Positions 1 to 8,729 of a stretch of 64,000 nucleotides of DNA are shown piece after piece. This stretch comes from Phaeovulum vinaykumarii (lineage in GTDB: Bacteria; Pseudomonadota; Alphaproteobacteria; Rhodobacterales; Rhodobacteraceae), in assembly GCF_900156695.1 (NCBI RefSeq), contig NZ_FTOM01000008.1:1-64000 (forward strand). Reading direction: 5' to 3'. A program made the translations under genes and the position numbers. Every line of letters begins with the position of its first letter. Position 1 is the first letter of the stretch. Below the pieces are notes generated by a model. It did not search any database. It saw only the letters and a list, made by a program, of their open reading frames with translations, and was not told the origin of the DNA.

Positions 1-320
1 CTAAATATGGCAGCGGCAGCACGCCGGACACCACATCTAGATGCGGGCCCCCGCAAAAAGCCCAAGTGCCCGCCACAAAGACCCACGCACCAAACGGGAA
101 TCAGAAAAGCCGACCAACCGCCCCGCCCGCGCCTGAAACGGCCCCCAAACCTCGAACGCCCTTTGTCACAAGGCCCCGGCGCCCGTCACAGAGCCGTCAC
201 GGGCGATTCCCGTCCCCGCGAGACACGCGACGCAGCCGAGTCGCCACGCCCCGAAACGAAATCGGCCGCAGGCTGTGCACCCGCGGCCGTCCGGCATGAT
301 CAGGGGGAAGGCGCCACGCG
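1..320. other. No recognisable gene at left edge
   Basis: No open frame here has the codon use or sequence of a real protein; the overlapping frames that exist are antisense to mipZ or very rich in Arg/Pro/Ala. The only structure I see is an inverted repeat with 7-base arms (cgcccgt at 180-186, acgggcg at 199-205) lying beyond the mipZ stop; it has no T-run. A gene entering from the left cannot be excluded. Confidence 0.5.
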
Positions 321-1202
321 TCAGCCGTCAGCGCCGTCGAGAACCACCTCGATCTCGGGCTGGGGCGCCTGCTCGGCCGCGCCCACGCCCTGGGCCTGCT
401 GCGAGCCGACACCGGGCAGACGCAGTTCCGCCATCAGGTCGCGCAGTTCCTGCCGGGCGGCCAGGTTCGACATGTTCAGGTTCTCGATCCCCAGGTCGCG
501 CAGATCGAGCAGGGTCAGCCCGCGCGGGAACAATTCGCGGAAGATCACCCGTTCCGAGAAGCCGGGCGCCACCCGGAAGCCGATGCGCCGCGACAGCTGG
601 TCGAGCGCGGCGCCCACCTTGCGCTTGTTGTGCATCTGCTGCGCCCCCAGCCGGTTGCGCAGCACGATCCAGTCGATGGGCTTCAACCCCGCCCGCGCGC
701 GCAGCTGACGGGCCGACCAGACCATTTCGGCATAGATCGACGGGCCGGTGACGCGGCTGGTCTCGGGGTCGATTCGCGCCAGCAGGTCAAAGTCGATGAA
801 ACTGTCGTTGAGCGGCGTCACCAGCGTGTCGGCCAGCGAATGGGCGACCTGGCTCAGCCGGGTATGGCTGCCGGGGCAGTCGATCACGATGAAGTCGCTG
901 ACGGGCTCCAGCTCGGCGACCGCAGCCGACAGGCGGTGGTCATAGGGGTTCTCCCCCGGCGCCAGCCCCGCGGCATCGGCCTCGGGCAATTCGCGGTAAT
1001 CGGGCACCGGCAGCTCCAGCCCCTCGCGCGCAAGGAAGGCCAGGCGGTTCTCGACATAGCGGCCGAAGCTGCGCTGCCGCAGGTCGAGATCCAGCGCCCC
1101 CACCCGGAAGCCCATGCGCACCAGCGCCGTCGAGACATGCATGCAGGTGGTGGACTTGCCCGAGCCCCCCTTCTCGTTGCCGAAGACGATGATATGCGCC
1201 AC
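321..1202 (-). CDS. mipZ: MipZ-like ParA-family division-plane ATPase
   Basis: This 293-residue protein is a deviant-Walker ParA/MinD ATPase. The N-terminus holds the P-loop NEKGGSGKST at about residues 8-17, followed by DLDLRQRSFGRYVENR, a signature I associate with MipZ of alphaproteobacteria rather than with plasmid ParA. MipZ forms a gradient from the cell poles, usually through ParB, and inhibits FtsZ polymerisation so that division is placed at midcell. I chose the GTG at 1202 because it directly precedes AHIIVFGNEKGG and has the ribosome site GGAGGT 4 bases upstream; the longer frame upstream reads through the rpmE terminator. No parB is nearby. It lies downstream of rpmE but beyond a terminator, so it is probably transcribed separately. 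Confidence 0.88.
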   Translation of the reverse strand: MAHIIVFGNEKGGSGKSTTCMHVSTALVRMGFRVGALDLDLRQRSFGRYVENRLAFLAREGLELPVPDYRELPEADAAGLAPGENPYDHRLSAAVAELEPVSDFIVIDCPGSHTRLSQVAHSLADTLVTPLNDSFIDFDLLARIDPETSRVTGPSIYAEMVWSARQLRARAGLKPIDWIVLRNRLGAQQMHNKRKVGAALDQLSRRIGFRVAPGFSERVIFRELFPRGLTLLDLRDLGIENLNMSNLAARQELRDLMAELRLPGVGSQQAQGVGAAEQAPQPEIEVVLDGADG

Positions 1203-1233
1203 GCAGACCTCCGAATGGGCGGTTCCTGAAATG

Positions 1234-1260
1234 AAAAGGCGCGCCGTTTCCGGCGCGCCT
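1234..1260 (-). terminator. Rho-independent terminator after rpmE
   Basis: On the minus strand aggcgcgccg and cggcgcgcct form a perfect 10-base-pair stem closed by a GAAA tetraloop and followed by TTT. It ends the rpsP-to-rpmE operon and separates it from mipZ. Confidence 0.85.
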
Positions 1261-1302
1261 CGACCATATCTTGTGCGTCCCCCAAGGGGAAGCGCCAGCG
1301 GA

Positions 1303-1524
1303 TCAGAAGCCCAGGCCGGCGTATTTGTTCTTGAACTTGGACACGCGGCCCCCGGTGTCCATGAGCTTGGCATTGCCGCCGGTCCAGGCCGGATGCGAGG
1401 TCGGGTCGATGTCGAGAGACATCGTGTCGCCGTCCTTGCCCCAGGTCGAGCGGACCTTGAAGGTCGTGCCGTCGGTCATCTTCACTTCGATGAAGTGGTA
1501 ATCGGGATGGATGTCGGCTTTCAT
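1303..1524 (-). CDS. rpmE: 50S ribosomal protein L31, cysteine-free form
   Basis: This 73-residue protein is bL31 of the large ribosomal subunit. It begins [14 protein letters not shown] and keeps the conserved [11 protein letters not shown] and [11 protein letters not shown] blocks. It contains no cysteine, so the CxxC zinc pairs of the C+ form are absent and it is the zinc-independent C- type. TAAGGAG lies 7 bases before the ATG. It is 11 bases downstream of rplS in the same operon and is followed by a terminator. Confidence 0.96.
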   Translation of the reverse strand: MKADIHPDYHFIEVKMTDGTTFKVRSTWGKDGDTMSLDIDPTSHPAWTGGNAKLMDTGGRVSKFKNKYAGLGF

Positions 1525-1535
1525 GGTCCCGCTCC

Positions 1536-1910
1536 TTACTCGGATTTCGGCTTGTAGTTGGTGACTTCGGCGATACGGGCCGATTTGCCGCGACGGTTGC
1601 GCAGGTAGTAGAGCTTGGCGCGGCGGACGCGGCCGCGGCGAACCACCTCGATCGAGTCGATGTTGGTCGAGTAGAGCGGGAAGACGCGCTCGACGCCTTC
1701 GCCGAAGGAAATCTTGCGGACGGTGAACGAGGCCGCGATGGTGTTGCCGCCCTTGCGCGCGATGCAGACGCCTTCGTAGTTCTGCACACGCGACCGGGTG
1801 CCCTCGGTCACCTTGTAGCCGACGCGCACGGTGTCGCCGGCCTTGAAGTCGGGGATGTTCTTGCCGAGCGCCGCGATCTGTTCGGCCTCGAGCTGAGCGA
1901 TCAGGTTCAT
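1536..1910 (-). CDS. rplS: 50S ribosomal protein L19
   Basis: This 124-residue protein is bL19, which sits at the 30S-50S interface. The text [21 protein letters not shown] and the basic block [20 protein letters not shown] are diagnostic, and the length is normal. It follows trmD by about 50 bases, the usual bacterial order rpsP-rimM-trmD-rplS, here with two extra genes between rimM and trmD. AAAGGAA precedes the ATG. Confidence 0.97.
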   Translation of the reverse strand: MNLIAQLEAEQIAALGKNIPDFKAGDTVRVGYKVTEGTRSRVQNYEGVCIARKGGNTIAASFTVRKISFGEGVERVFPLYSTNIDSIEVVRRGRVRRAKLYYLRNRRGKSARIAEVTNYKPKSE

Positions 1911-1960
1911 CGCCAGGTTCCTTTCGATGCTCGCGGTTGTTCCGCGAAGATGTGCGCGCC

Positions 1961-2803
1961 TCAGAGCTCTCGGTCTTCTTCCGGGTCCCTTCCGTGTCGC
2001 GCACGGAAAGCCCGCCAGAGATCAGGTCGACGTTCCTTTGTCAGCCTTTCGGCCATGTCCTGCCGCCAGTCGGCGATCTTCGCGTGGTGGCCCGATAGAA
2101 GAATATCGGGAACCGCGCGGCCTTCCCAGGTGACAGGGCGGGTATACTGCGGGTGTTCCAGAAGACCGTCCGAGAAGGATTCCTCCTCGGTGGACGCCTG
2201 ATTCCCGAGCACGCGGGGTATAAGGCGAACCGTCGCATCGATCAAGACCTGAGCGGCGATCTCGCCCCCGGTCAGCACATAATCCCCGATGCTGATTTCC
2301 TCGACCCCGTAATGGTCCAGAACGCGCTGGTCCACCCCCTCGAAGCGGCCGCACAGGATGGTCATCCCCTCGGCCTGGGCAAAGCGGCGCGCCGTGGCCT
2401 GATCGAGCGGGCGTCCCCGCGGCGACATGTAGATGACAGGCCAGCGCGCCCGGTCCATCGGCGTGCCGATCGCGGCCTGATCGAGCGCGGCGCCCACGAC
2501 ATCGGCGCGCAGCACCATGCCCGCGCCCCCGCCCGCGGGCGTGTCGTCCACGTTGCGGTGCTTGCCGATCCCGAAGGGGCGCAGGTCGATCGTCTCGAGG
2601 CTCCACAGCCCGTCCTGCATCGCCTTGCCGGTCAGCGACAGGCCCAGCGTGCCGGGAAAGGCCTCGGGAAACAGCGTCACGATGCGCGCGCACCACGCAC
2701 CCCGAAGGCGCGGGGTGCCGCCCATCAGCTCGCGCGGTTGCACCGAGGCCGAAATCGACATGCGGCCATGCGACCGGGGTTTGGGGGGGGCGTCGTCACT
2801 CAC
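1961..2803 (-). CDS. trmD: tRNA (guanine-37-N1)-methyltransferase
   Basis: TrmD transfers a methyl group from SAM to N1 of G37 in tRNAs reading CNN codons and so prevents +1 frameshifting. The SPOUT trefoil-knot residues are visible: [41 protein letters not shown] and the loop [13 protein letters not shown], then [10 protein letters not shown] near the C-terminus. I chose the GTG at 2803 (280 residues) because AAAGGAG stands 7 bases upstream and GTGAGTGA overlaps the stop of the preceding gene, implying translational coupling. An ATG 23 codons in is an alternative, since the first 20 or so residues are an unconserved leader. Confidence 0.95.
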   Translation of the reverse strand: MSDDAPPKPRSHGRMSISASVQPRELMGGTPRLRGAWCARIVTLFPEAFPGTLGLSLTGKAMQDGLWSLETIDLRPFGIGKHRNVDDTPAGGGAGMVLRADVVGAALDQAAIGTPMDRARWPVIYMSPRGRPLDQATARRFAQAEGMTILCGRFEGVDQRVLDHYGVEEISIGDYVLTGGEIAAQVLIDATVRLIPRVLGNQASTEEESFSDGLLEHPQYTRPVTWEGRAVPDILLSGHHAKIADWRQDMAERLTKERRPDLWRAFRARHGRDPEEDREL

Positions 2804-3614
2804 CGGCGGTCTCCTTTGTGCGCAGGGCATTGGCCAGCGCCCGCTTGCGCGCCAGAAGCCCCCGCTTGGGACCGGGCGCGCGGTTGAGGTCGATGAACTG
2901 CGCCACCACCTCAGGCGGGGACGCGGCGTTCAGATGTCCGGTCGGGGGCAGCCCGGCGCGCAGGGCGGGGCTGACCTGCGCCAGATCGAGAAGCGGCGTC
3001 AACGGCCCCTGCGGCAGGTCGCGGCAGGCCTCCAGCGGATGGGTGACCACCCGCACCGGCGCCACCTGCGTGGCAATCTCCCGCGCCAGTCCTTCCAGAT
3101 CGGCATGCGGCGCCATGCGCGCGGCAAAGGCGTCGAAATCCTCCACAAGGCCCGGATGCCGCGCGGCCTGCCCGTGAAGGCTGCGCAGCCACGGCCCCGG
3201 CGCACGGGTCGAGAAATAAATACACGTCTCGCGGCTTTCCCCGAAGACCAGCCCCGCCACCTCGGCCACGGCCGCGATCAGCCGCGGCGCGGCGGCATAG
3301 CCATCGACGTCCGGGTGCCCCGGCAGCGCGCCGCAGAAATCCTCGCACGACAACAGAAGGGGGCGGGGATCATCCTTGTCGAAGGCGTCCAGATAATTGG
3401 CCAGGAACCCGCGCAGGAAATCCAGATCCTGGGGGTCGCGGCCGCGCGAATAGGCCCGCGCGCTTTCGGTCGCGTCGATCATGTCGGCGCGCAGGCCCAC
3501 CACGACCTCGGGGGCCAGCAGATCGCGCGACGCCTCCAGCGCGGCCTGCACGCTGGTCGAGGCGGTGCGGTGAAACCCCGCGTGGATCACAAGACGGGGG
3601 CGGCGGCCCTGCAT
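2796..3614 (-). CDS. Sulfotransferase-like P-loop protein B
   Basis: This 272-residue protein resembles cytosolic-type sulfotransferases. Near the N-terminus [15 protein letters not shown] occupies the place of the PAPS 5'-phosphosulfate loop, and a later [11 protein letters not shown] gives Arg-x7-Ser, the spacing of the 3'-phosphate-binding motif. The loop is degenerate (HRTAST in place of the HKTGTT of its neighbour). The C-terminus shares a LNR...K/RRAL pattern with the adjacent upstream gene, so the two are paralogues. The start is the ATG at 3614, after a purine-rich GGGGGGAGGGG stretch; a TTG 7 codons upstream is less likely. It overlaps trmD. The substrate is unknown, and it may not be an active sulfotransferase. 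Confidence 0.75.
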   Translation of the reverse strand: MQGRRPRLVIHAGFHRTASTSVQAALEASRDLLAPEVVVGLRADMIDATESARAYSRGRDPQDLDFLRGFLANYLDAFDKDDPRPLLLSCEDFCGALPGHPDVDGYAAAPRLIAAVAEVAGLVFGESRETCIYFSTRAPGPWLRSLHGQAARHPGLVEDFDAFAARMAPHADLEGLAREIATQVAPVRVVTHPLEACRDLPQGPLTPLLDLAQVSPALRAGLPPTGHLNAASPPEVVAQFIDLNRAPGPKRGLLARKRALANALRTKETAGE

Positions 3615-3631
3615 CGCGGTCCCCTCCCCCC

Positions 3632-4435
3632 TCAATCCGCGGCCGGCGCCGGACCGGCCAGAAGCGCGCGCTTGGCCTGCGCAAGCGCGCGATCGTCGGT
3701 CAGGGTGCGGTTCAGCTCCAGCAGCTGCTCGGTCACGGCGCGGGGGGGCGCGGCATTGGCGGGCACGGGCAGCGCGAATTCGGCCATCTGCGCGCGCGAA
3801 AGGCGCAGGAAATCGACAAAGGGCTGGGCCGGGCCGAAGGGCGCAGCCGACAGCGCGGCCAGATCGCGGATATCGAAATGCACGCCCCGCACCCCCTTTT
3901 GCAGCCGCGCGACCTGTTCGGCCAGCGGCACCCGCGACAGGCGTGCGCGAAACGGCGCAAGATCTTCGGTGAAGGGCACGATCTGCGCCGTCTTGCGAAC
4001 CTGATGCGCCCAGACGCTTTCTTCCCAGGCGGCCTGATCGCGCAGGGACAGATGCACCGTCACCTCGACGGGCCAGGGCAGCGCCTGAAACGCCGCCAGC
4101 ACCGCGCGCAGGATCGGCGCGGCAAAGGGATAGGGCGCGTGCCCGGTCCCGCGGGGCATCTCGCCCAGAAGGTTCTCGCAGCTGACAAGGATCGTGCGCC
4201 GCGGACCCAGATCCAGATCGGCCAGAACCGCGGCCATCTCGGCGGTCACGGCGGCAAGGCTGGCGTCCGCGCGGTCGAAGGCGGCGGCAAAGACGGCCGC
4301 TTCAAGCGCGCCCAGCCGCCACGGCAGCACCAGCGCCGCGCGCGGCCAGATCAGCTTGCGGTTGGCATAGAGAAAATCCTGCGCAGTGGTCGTGCCTGTC
4401 TTGTGAAAGCCCGGATGCAGCAGGACGCGCATCAT
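3632..4435 (-). CDS. Sulfotransferase-like P-loop protein A
   Basis: This 267-residue protein starts [30 protein letters not shown] is a good match to the sulfotransferase 5'-PSB loop that holds PAPS. About 120 residues later [14 protein letters not shown] supplies the Arg-x7-Ser pair of the 3'-PB motif. Its start overlaps the rimM stop (ATGA), and its paralogue follows after 17 bases, so both are translated from the rimM-trmD message. Base composition matches the neighbours, which argues against recent transfer. The acceptor (carbohydrate, lipid or RNA-linked) cannot be read from the sequence. Confidence 0.78.
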   Translation of the reverse strand: MMRVLLHPGFHKTGTTTAQDFLYANRKLIWPRAALVLPWRLGALEAAVFAAAFDRADASLAAVTAEMAAVLADLDLGPRRTILVSCENLLGEMPRGTGHAPYPFAAPILRAVLAAFQALPWPVEVTVHLSLRDQAAWEESVWAHQVRKTAQIVPFTEDLAPFRARLSRVPLAEQVARLQKGVRGVHFDIRDLAALSAAPFGPAQPFVDFLRLSRAQMAEFALPVPANAAPPRAVTEQLLELNRTLTDDRALAQAKRALLAGPAPAAD

Positions 4436-4941
4436 TCCACTTCCTCGGGGGGGTCGGCCACGATGCGCCCCGCGGCCAGGTCCACCGTGGGCACCACGGC
4501 GCGGGTGAAGGGCAGCATCAGCGTGGACCGGCGGCCCGGCGCGAACACCTCGAGGATATCGCCGGCGCCGAAGTTCTGGACCGCGCGCACGCGCCCCAGC
4601 ACCACCCCGCCGGGGTCCACCACCTCAAGACCGATCAGGTCGGCGTGATAGAATTCGTCATCGGGCAGCGACGGCAACAGCCCCCGGTCGGCCCACAGGC
4701 TGACCCCGCGCAGCGCCTCGGCGTCCTCGCGGGTGGAGATGCCCGACAGCCGGGCGCCCAGGCCCCCGTTGACGGGCCGCGTCAGCCGCACCGTGAAGCT
4801 GCGGCTGCCGTCTTCGGTGTAAAGGGGGGCATAGCCGGCGATATCCTCGGGGCGGGCGCAGAAGCTTTTCAGCCGCACCTCGCCCTTGACCCCGAAGGCC
4901 CCGGCAATGGCGCCCACGCAGATGCGATTGCCCGCCGCCAT
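4432..4941 (-). CDS. rimM: 16S rRNA processing protein RimM
   Basis: This 169-residue protein is RimM, a factor for maturation of the 30S head that binds S19. The N-terminal half has [21 protein letters not shown] and the C-terminal PRC-barrel has DLIGLEVV and [14 protein letters not shown] followed by [11 protein letters not shown]. The length is normal. It lies 21 bases after rpsP, and its stop overlaps the start of the sulfotransferase-like gene. Confidence 0.95.
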   Translation of the reverse strand: MAAGNRICVGAIAGAFGVKGEVRLKSFCARPEDIAGYAPLYTEDGSRSFTVRLTRPVNGGLGARLSGISTREDAEALRGVSLWADRGLLPSLPDDEFYHADLIGLEVVDPGGVVLGRVRAVQNFGAGDILEVFAPGRRSTLMLPFTRAVVPTVDLAAGRIVADPPEEVE

Positions 4942-4962
4942 GGCTGCCCCCCTGCCTGTCGC

Positions 4963-5313
4963 TTATTCCGCGGCGTCGGCGGTCTTGGCGGCCTTTTCCT
5001 CGGCGCGTTGCTTGGCCTTGTCGCCCGGAACGCCCTTCTTGAGGTTGGCCCGCGCGGCCTTGGGACGCGCGCCAGCAGCTTCGAGGAAGCGCGCAACGCG
5101 GTCGGTCGGCTGGGCGCCCTGCTCCAGCCAGTATTGCACGCGCTCCATGTTCATCTTGACGCGGTCTTCGCTGTCCTTGGGCAGAAGCGGGTTGTAGGTG
5201 CCCAGCTTCTCGATGAAGCGGCCGTCGCGCGGCATGCGCGAGTCAGAGGCGACGATCGCGTAATGCGGCCGTTTCTTCGAGCCCCCACGGGCGAGGCGGA
5301 TCTTCATAGCCAT
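4963..5313 (-). CDS. rpsP: 30S ribosomal protein S16
   Basis: This 116-residue protein is bS16. It begins [33 protein letters not shown], and [11 protein letters not shown] and [12 protein letters not shown] follow. The C-terminus carries a charged Lys/Ala/Glu tail of about 30 residues, a length seen in other alphaproteobacterial S16 proteins. GAAGGAG precedes the first ATG by 8 bases. It heads the rpsP-rimM-trmD-rplS group and may be co-transcribed from ffh. Confidence 0.97.
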   Translation of the reverse strand: MAMKIRLARGGSKKRPHYAIVASDSRMPRDGRFIEKLGTYNPLLPKDSEDRVKMNMERVQYWLEQGAQPTDRVARFLEAAGARPKAARANLKKGVPGDKAKQRAEEKAAKTADAAE

Positions 5314-5364
5314 GTCGTTTTCTCCTTCAATGGCGGGCTTGGGGCATGGGCGCCCCGGCTTTGG

Positions 5365-5688
5365 TCACTTCTGGAAGCTCTCGTGATGCCGGATGACTTC
5401 CGAAATCACGAAGCCCAGAAACTTGCGGGCGAATTCGGGATCGAGATCGGCCTCGATCGCCAGTTTTTCCAGCCGCTCGATCTGACGCGCCTCGCGCGCG
5501 GGGTCCGAGGGCGGAAGCTCGTGGCTGGCCTTGAGGCGCCCCACCGCCTGCGTGCGCTTGAACCGCTCGGCCAGCGTATAGACCAGGATCGCGTCCAGCC
5601 GGTCGATGCTGTCGCGGTGCTCCTTCAGGATTTCGGCGGCGCGCGTGGAGGCGTCGGTCTCGGCGCGAAGGGTAGGATCGGTCGTCAT
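5365..5688 (-). CDS. Chorismate mutase, AroQ type
   Basis: This 107-residue all-helical protein fits the AroQ-class chorismate mutase that rearranges chorismate to prephenate for Phe and Tyr synthesis. The text LKEHRDSIDRLDAILVYTLAERFKRTQAVGRLKA resembles the first long helix with its catalytic Arg and Lys, and PSDPAREARQIERLEKLA, DPEFARKFLGFVISEVIRHH form helices 2 and 3. It overlaps the upstream acetyltransferase gene by ATGA and precedes rpsP by about 50 bases. The domain is stand-alone; no prephenate dehydratase is fused to it. Confidence 0.9.
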   Translation of the reverse strand: MTTDPTLRAETDASTRAAEILKEHRDSIDRLDAILVYTLAERFKRTQAVGRLKASHELPPSDPAREARQIERLEKLAIEADLDPEFARKFLGFVISEVIRHHESFQK

Positions 5689-6224
5689 GCGGCCTCCGGG
5701 GCAGAGGGGGCCTTGTGGCGCCAGGCAACGGCCGGGCGGCCGTCGGGCACGGCAGCCCCGGTGTCGGCCACCGCGCCCAGGCCACGGGCCAGCGCGATGG
5801 AACGGGTGTTGTCGGGCGCGATGTAGCTGACCGCGGTGGTCCAGCCCAGATCGCGGAAGGCATGATCCAGCGTGGCGCGCGCGGCTTCGCGGGCAAGGCC
5901 CTGCCCCTGGGCCGCGGCATCCCAGACCGACCACAGGATCTCGGGCTCGGGCCAGCCGGCGGGATGCCAGGGCCCGGCCATGCCCAGCGCGCGATCGTCC
6001 CCCGCGCGGGTGAAGACAAAGGCGCCAAAGCCCCGCATCACCCAATGCCCGATGACATGGCCGAAGGCGCGCCAGGCCAGCGCCTCGTCCATATCGGCCG
6101 GGCGCATGAAGCGGCCCCGGTCGGACAGGATGAAATCGCGCCAGATCGGCCAGTCGGACGCAGCGGGCGCCCGCAGGACCAGCCGTTCGGTCCGCAATTC
6201 CGGGGTGGGCGACAGCGTGATCAT
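5685..6224 (-). CDS. GNAT family N-acetyltransferase
   Basis: This 179-residue protein resembles RimJ/RimL-type GNAT acetyltransferases (Acetyltransf_3). It begins with the typical PELRTERLVLRAPAASDWP. The acetyl-CoA loop is seen as AAQGQGLAREAARATLDHAF, and APDNTRSIALARGLGAV is the usual NxxSxxxxxxLGF-like C-terminal motif. The gene overlaps the stop of ffh and the start of the chorismate mutase gene, both by ATGA. The substrate is unknown; ribosomal protein N-termini are possible for this subfamily but that is inference. Confidence 0.85.
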   Translation of the reverse strand: MITLSPTPELRTERLVLRAPAASDWPIWRDFILSDRGRFMRPADMDEALAWRAFGHVIGHWVMRGFGAFVFTRAGDDRALGMAGPWHPAGWPEPEILWSVWDAAAQGQGLAREAARATLDHAFRDLGWTTAVSYIAPDNTRSIALARGLGAVADTGAAVPDGRPAVAWRHKAPSAPEAA

Positions 6225-7735
6225 TTCTTCTTGCCGAAGCCCCCGAGCCCCGAGAGGCCCGCCGGCAGGTCCAGCCCGCCGGCGCCGCCCAGACCGCCGG
6301 GCAGCTTGCCGCCCATCTTGTCCTGCATGGCGCGCGCGGCCTCTTCCATCTGCGCGGGGTCCATCTTGCCCAGATCGGGCATGCCCTTGCCGGTCATGGC
6401 GCGCATGGCCTGTTTCAGCATGCCGCCCTTGCCCATCTTGCCCAGCTTCTTCATCGTGTCCGACATCTGCCGGTGCATCTTGAGAAGACGGTTCAGGTCG
6501 GTCACCTCGAGGCCCGCCCCCGCGGCCACGCGGCGCTTGCGGCTGGCCTGCATGATCTGCGGATTGGCGCGTTCCTTCTTGGTCATCGAATTGATGAGCG
6601 CGATCTGCTGGCGCAGGATCTTGTCGTCAAAGCCCGCGTCCTCGGCGGCCTTGGCCATCTTGCCCATGCCCGGCATCATGCCCATGACGCCCTGCATGCC
6701 GCCCATCTTGAGCATCTGCTCAAGCTGCATGCGCAGGTCGTTCATGTTGAAAAGGCCCTTCTGGAACCGTTTCATCATGCGCTCGGCCTGCTCGGCCTCG
6801 ATCGTGGCCTGTGCCTTCTCGACCAGCGAAACGATATCGCCCATGCCCAGGATGCGGCCCGCGATGCGCCGTGCCTCGAAGGTCTCGAGCGCGTCGATCT
6901 TCTCGCCCATGCCGACAAAGCGGATCGGCTTGCCGGTGATGGCGCGCATCGACAGCGCCGCACCGCCGCGCCCGTCGCCGTCCATCCGCGTCAGCACGAC
7001 GCCGGAGATGCCGACCTTGTCCTCGAATTCGGTGGCCACGTTGACCGCGTCCTGACCGGTCAGACCGTCCACGACCAGAAGCGTCTCGCGCGGCTGGGCG
7101 ATGTCGCGCACCGCCTGGACCTCGTCCATCAGCACTTCGTCGATGTGCAGACGGCCCGCGGTGTCCAGCATGTAGACATCATAGCCGCCCAGCGTCGCCT
7201 GCGACTTGGCGCGCTTGGCGATCTGCACCGCGCTTTCGCCCTTGACGATGGGCAGCGTGTCCACGCCGATCTGCTGGCCCAGGATCGCCAGCTGTTCCAT
7301 CGCAGCCGGGCGGTTGGTGTCGAGCGAGGCCATCAGCACGCGCTTGCCCTCGCGTTCGGACAGGCGGCGGGCCAGCTTGGCGGTGGTGGTGGTCTTGCCC
7401 GAGCCCTGAAGGCCGACCATCAGGATCGGCGCGGGCGGGTTGTCGATCTTGAGGGCCTCGGGTTCGTCCTCGCCCTCGAGAACCTGGATCAGCTCGTCGT
7501 GGACGATCTTGACGACCAGCTGGCCCGGCGTGACCGATTTCAGAACCTCCTGACCGACGGCGCGCTTTTGCACCGCGGCCACGAAATCCCGCGCCACCGG
7601 CAGCGACACGTCCGCCTCAAGGAGCGCCACGCGGACCTCGCGCATCGCGGTCGAGACATCGGCCTCGGTCAGCGCACCCTGCTTCGTCAGGCGTTCGAAC
7701 ACGCCGCCAAGGCGCTCGGACAGACTTTCGAACAT
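6221..7735 (-). CDS. ffh: Signal recognition particle GTPase
   Basis: This 504-residue protein is Ffh, which binds 4.5S RNA and signal sequences and delivers ribosomes to FtsY at the membrane. The NG domain shows GLQGSGKTTTTAKLA, DTNRPAAMEQL, DTAGR, TRMDGDGRGGAAL and GMGEKIDALETF. The C-terminal M domain is rich in Met and Gly and ends GGFGKKK. I chose the ATG at 7735 because GAGGAGG lies 7 bases upstream; the longer frame adds only seven unlikely residues. No 4.5S RNA gene was recognised nearby. The gene probably starts the operon that continues to rpmE. Confidence 0.97.
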   Translation of the reverse strand: MFESLSERLGGVFERLTKQGALTEADVSTAMREVRVALLEADVSLPVARDFVAAVQKRAVGQEVLKSVTPGQLVVKIVHDELIQVLEGEDEPEALKIDNPPAPILMVGLQGSGKTTTTAKLARRLSEREGKRVLMASLDTNRPAAMEQLAILGQQIGVDTLPIVKGESAVQIAKRAKSQATLGGYDVYMLDTAGRLHIDEVLMDEVQAVRDIAQPRETLLVVDGLTGQDAVNVATEFEDKVGISGVVLTRMDGDGRGGAALSMRAITGKPIRFVGMGEKIDALETFEARRIAGRILGMGDIVSLVEKAQATIEAEQAERMMKRFQKGLFNMNDLRMQLEQMLKMGGMQGVMGMMPGMGKMAKAAEDAGFDDKILRQQIALINSMTKKERANPQIMQASRKRRVAAGAGLEVTDLNRLLKMHRQMSDTMKKLGKMGKGGMLKQAMRAMTGKGMPDLGKMDPAQMEEAARAMQDKMGGKLPGGLGGAGGLDLPAGLSGLGGFGKKK

Positions 7736-8045
7736 CGCGTGCCCTCCTCGGGCCATTCAAAACGACAAAGACGCCAGTGGGCGCAACGCGCTGACTGGCG
7801 GCGATCCCCGCGCATGGGCAGGGACCGAAGGCTTCGCACCTTCGGGAACTCGGGGTCGGGATAGGCCGAACGGGGGCACGGTGTCAAGCGCGAAGGGGCC
7901 TGAGCGCGGACCCCGGACCTCATGCCCTGGGGCCCACCCCTTCGCGCCTGTCCGTCGGCACGGTCCGAAGACCCCGCCTGTTGCGGCCCGCCGGACGGCG
8001 GGGCAATCGTGCAAGGCCCGCCCCTTGGGCGCGGGCCGGAACGGA
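7736..8045. other. Intergenic region between azoR and ffh
   Basis: About 310 bases without a credible gene. It should contain the ffh promoter (minus strand) and the 3' end of the azoR transcript. I could not point to convincing -35/-10 elements, and I looked for but did not recognise a small stable RNA. Confidence 0.5.
8015..8037 (-). terminator. Possible azoR terminator hairpin
   Basis: ggcccgc and gcgggcc pair across a short G/C loop just beyond the azoR stop. There is no T-run, so it may only be a 3' stabilising hairpin. Confidence 0.35.
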
Positions 8046-8636
8046 TCAGGCGGCCAGCTTCGCCAGCGCGGCCTCGGCGCGCGCAAGGCCCGCCTCGGCG
8101 CCGAAGGCCATCTGGTCGGCAACCACGAATTCCACATCCGTGATCCCGAAGAAACCCAGCATGTGGCGCAGATACCCCGAGGCGAAATCGGCCTCGGACC
8201 CCATCGCAACCCCGTCCGAAGACATCGCCACGATGGCGCGCTTGCCCTTCAGCAGGCCCTCGGGGCCGGCCTCGGTGTAGACGAAGGTCTCGCCGCGCCG
8301 CGCCAACTGGTCAAGCCAGGCCTTCAGCTGCGCGGGCACCGAGAAATTGTAGACCGGCAGCCCGATCACCAGCACATCGGCGGCGCGTACCTCGTCCAGA
8401 TAGGCATCGGCCTGCGCGCGGATGGCCTGCTGATCGGCATCGAGCGTCGCCGGATCGGCAAAGACCGCGCCCAGCCAGGCGCCGTCGATCTGGGGCACGC
8501 CCGGCGACAGGTCGCGCGCGGTGACCGTGGCGCCGGGCGCCGCGGCTTGCAGTTTCTCGACGATCTTCGCGGTCAGGCCGCGGCTCACCGAAGCGTCGCC
8601 CTTGATCGAGGCGTCGACGCGCAGAATGTGGGTCAT
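8046..8636 (-). CDS. azoR: FMN-dependent NADH-azoreductase
   Basis: This 196-residue flavodoxin-fold protein fits AzoR, a homodimeric quinone/azo reductase taking two electrons from NADH. It begins MTHILRVDASIKGDASVSRGL, the FMN phosphate loop, and continues with DVLVIGLPVYNFSVPAQLKAWLD and GKRAIVAMSSDG. The ATG at 8636 has AGGAG 6 bases upstream; the much longer frame runs antisense into the regulator gene. It is divergent from a LysR-type gene 93 bases away, which probably controls it in response to quinone or electrophile stress. Confidence 0.92.
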   Translation of the reverse strand: MTHILRVDASIKGDASVSRGLTAKIVEKLQAAAPGATVTARDLSPGVPQIDGAWLGAVFADPATLDADQQAIRAQADAYLDEVRAADVLVIGLPVYNFSVPAQLKAWLDQLARRGETFVYTEAGPEGLLKGKRAIVAMSSDGVAMGSEADFASGYLRHMLGFFGITDVEFVVADQMAFGAEAGLARAEAALAKLAA

Positions 8637-8680
8637 GTCAGTCTCCTGTCCGGGCTTCCGGGAACGTCTGTCTGACGGGG

Positions 8681-8709
8681 AATATCCCCACTTGCGCATT
8701 CGCACACAA
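8681..8709 (-). promoter_or_regulatory. Possible azoR promoter
   Basis: On the minus strand TTGTGT (8704-8709) and GATATT (8681-8686) are 17 bases apart, a reasonable -35/-10 pair about 45 bases before the azoR start. The -10 overlaps an inverted repeat gggga-ata-tcccc (8677-8689), which could be an operator. Confidence 0.35.
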
Positions 8710-8729
8710 CTGGCAGTATTGAACGCACG

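Noticed and set aside
7-751. Long open frames on the plus strand at the left edge
   Set aside because: They are antisense to mipZ for most of their length and have Arg/Pro/Ala-rich, non-protein-like text; long stop-free shadows are expected in this GC-rich DNA.
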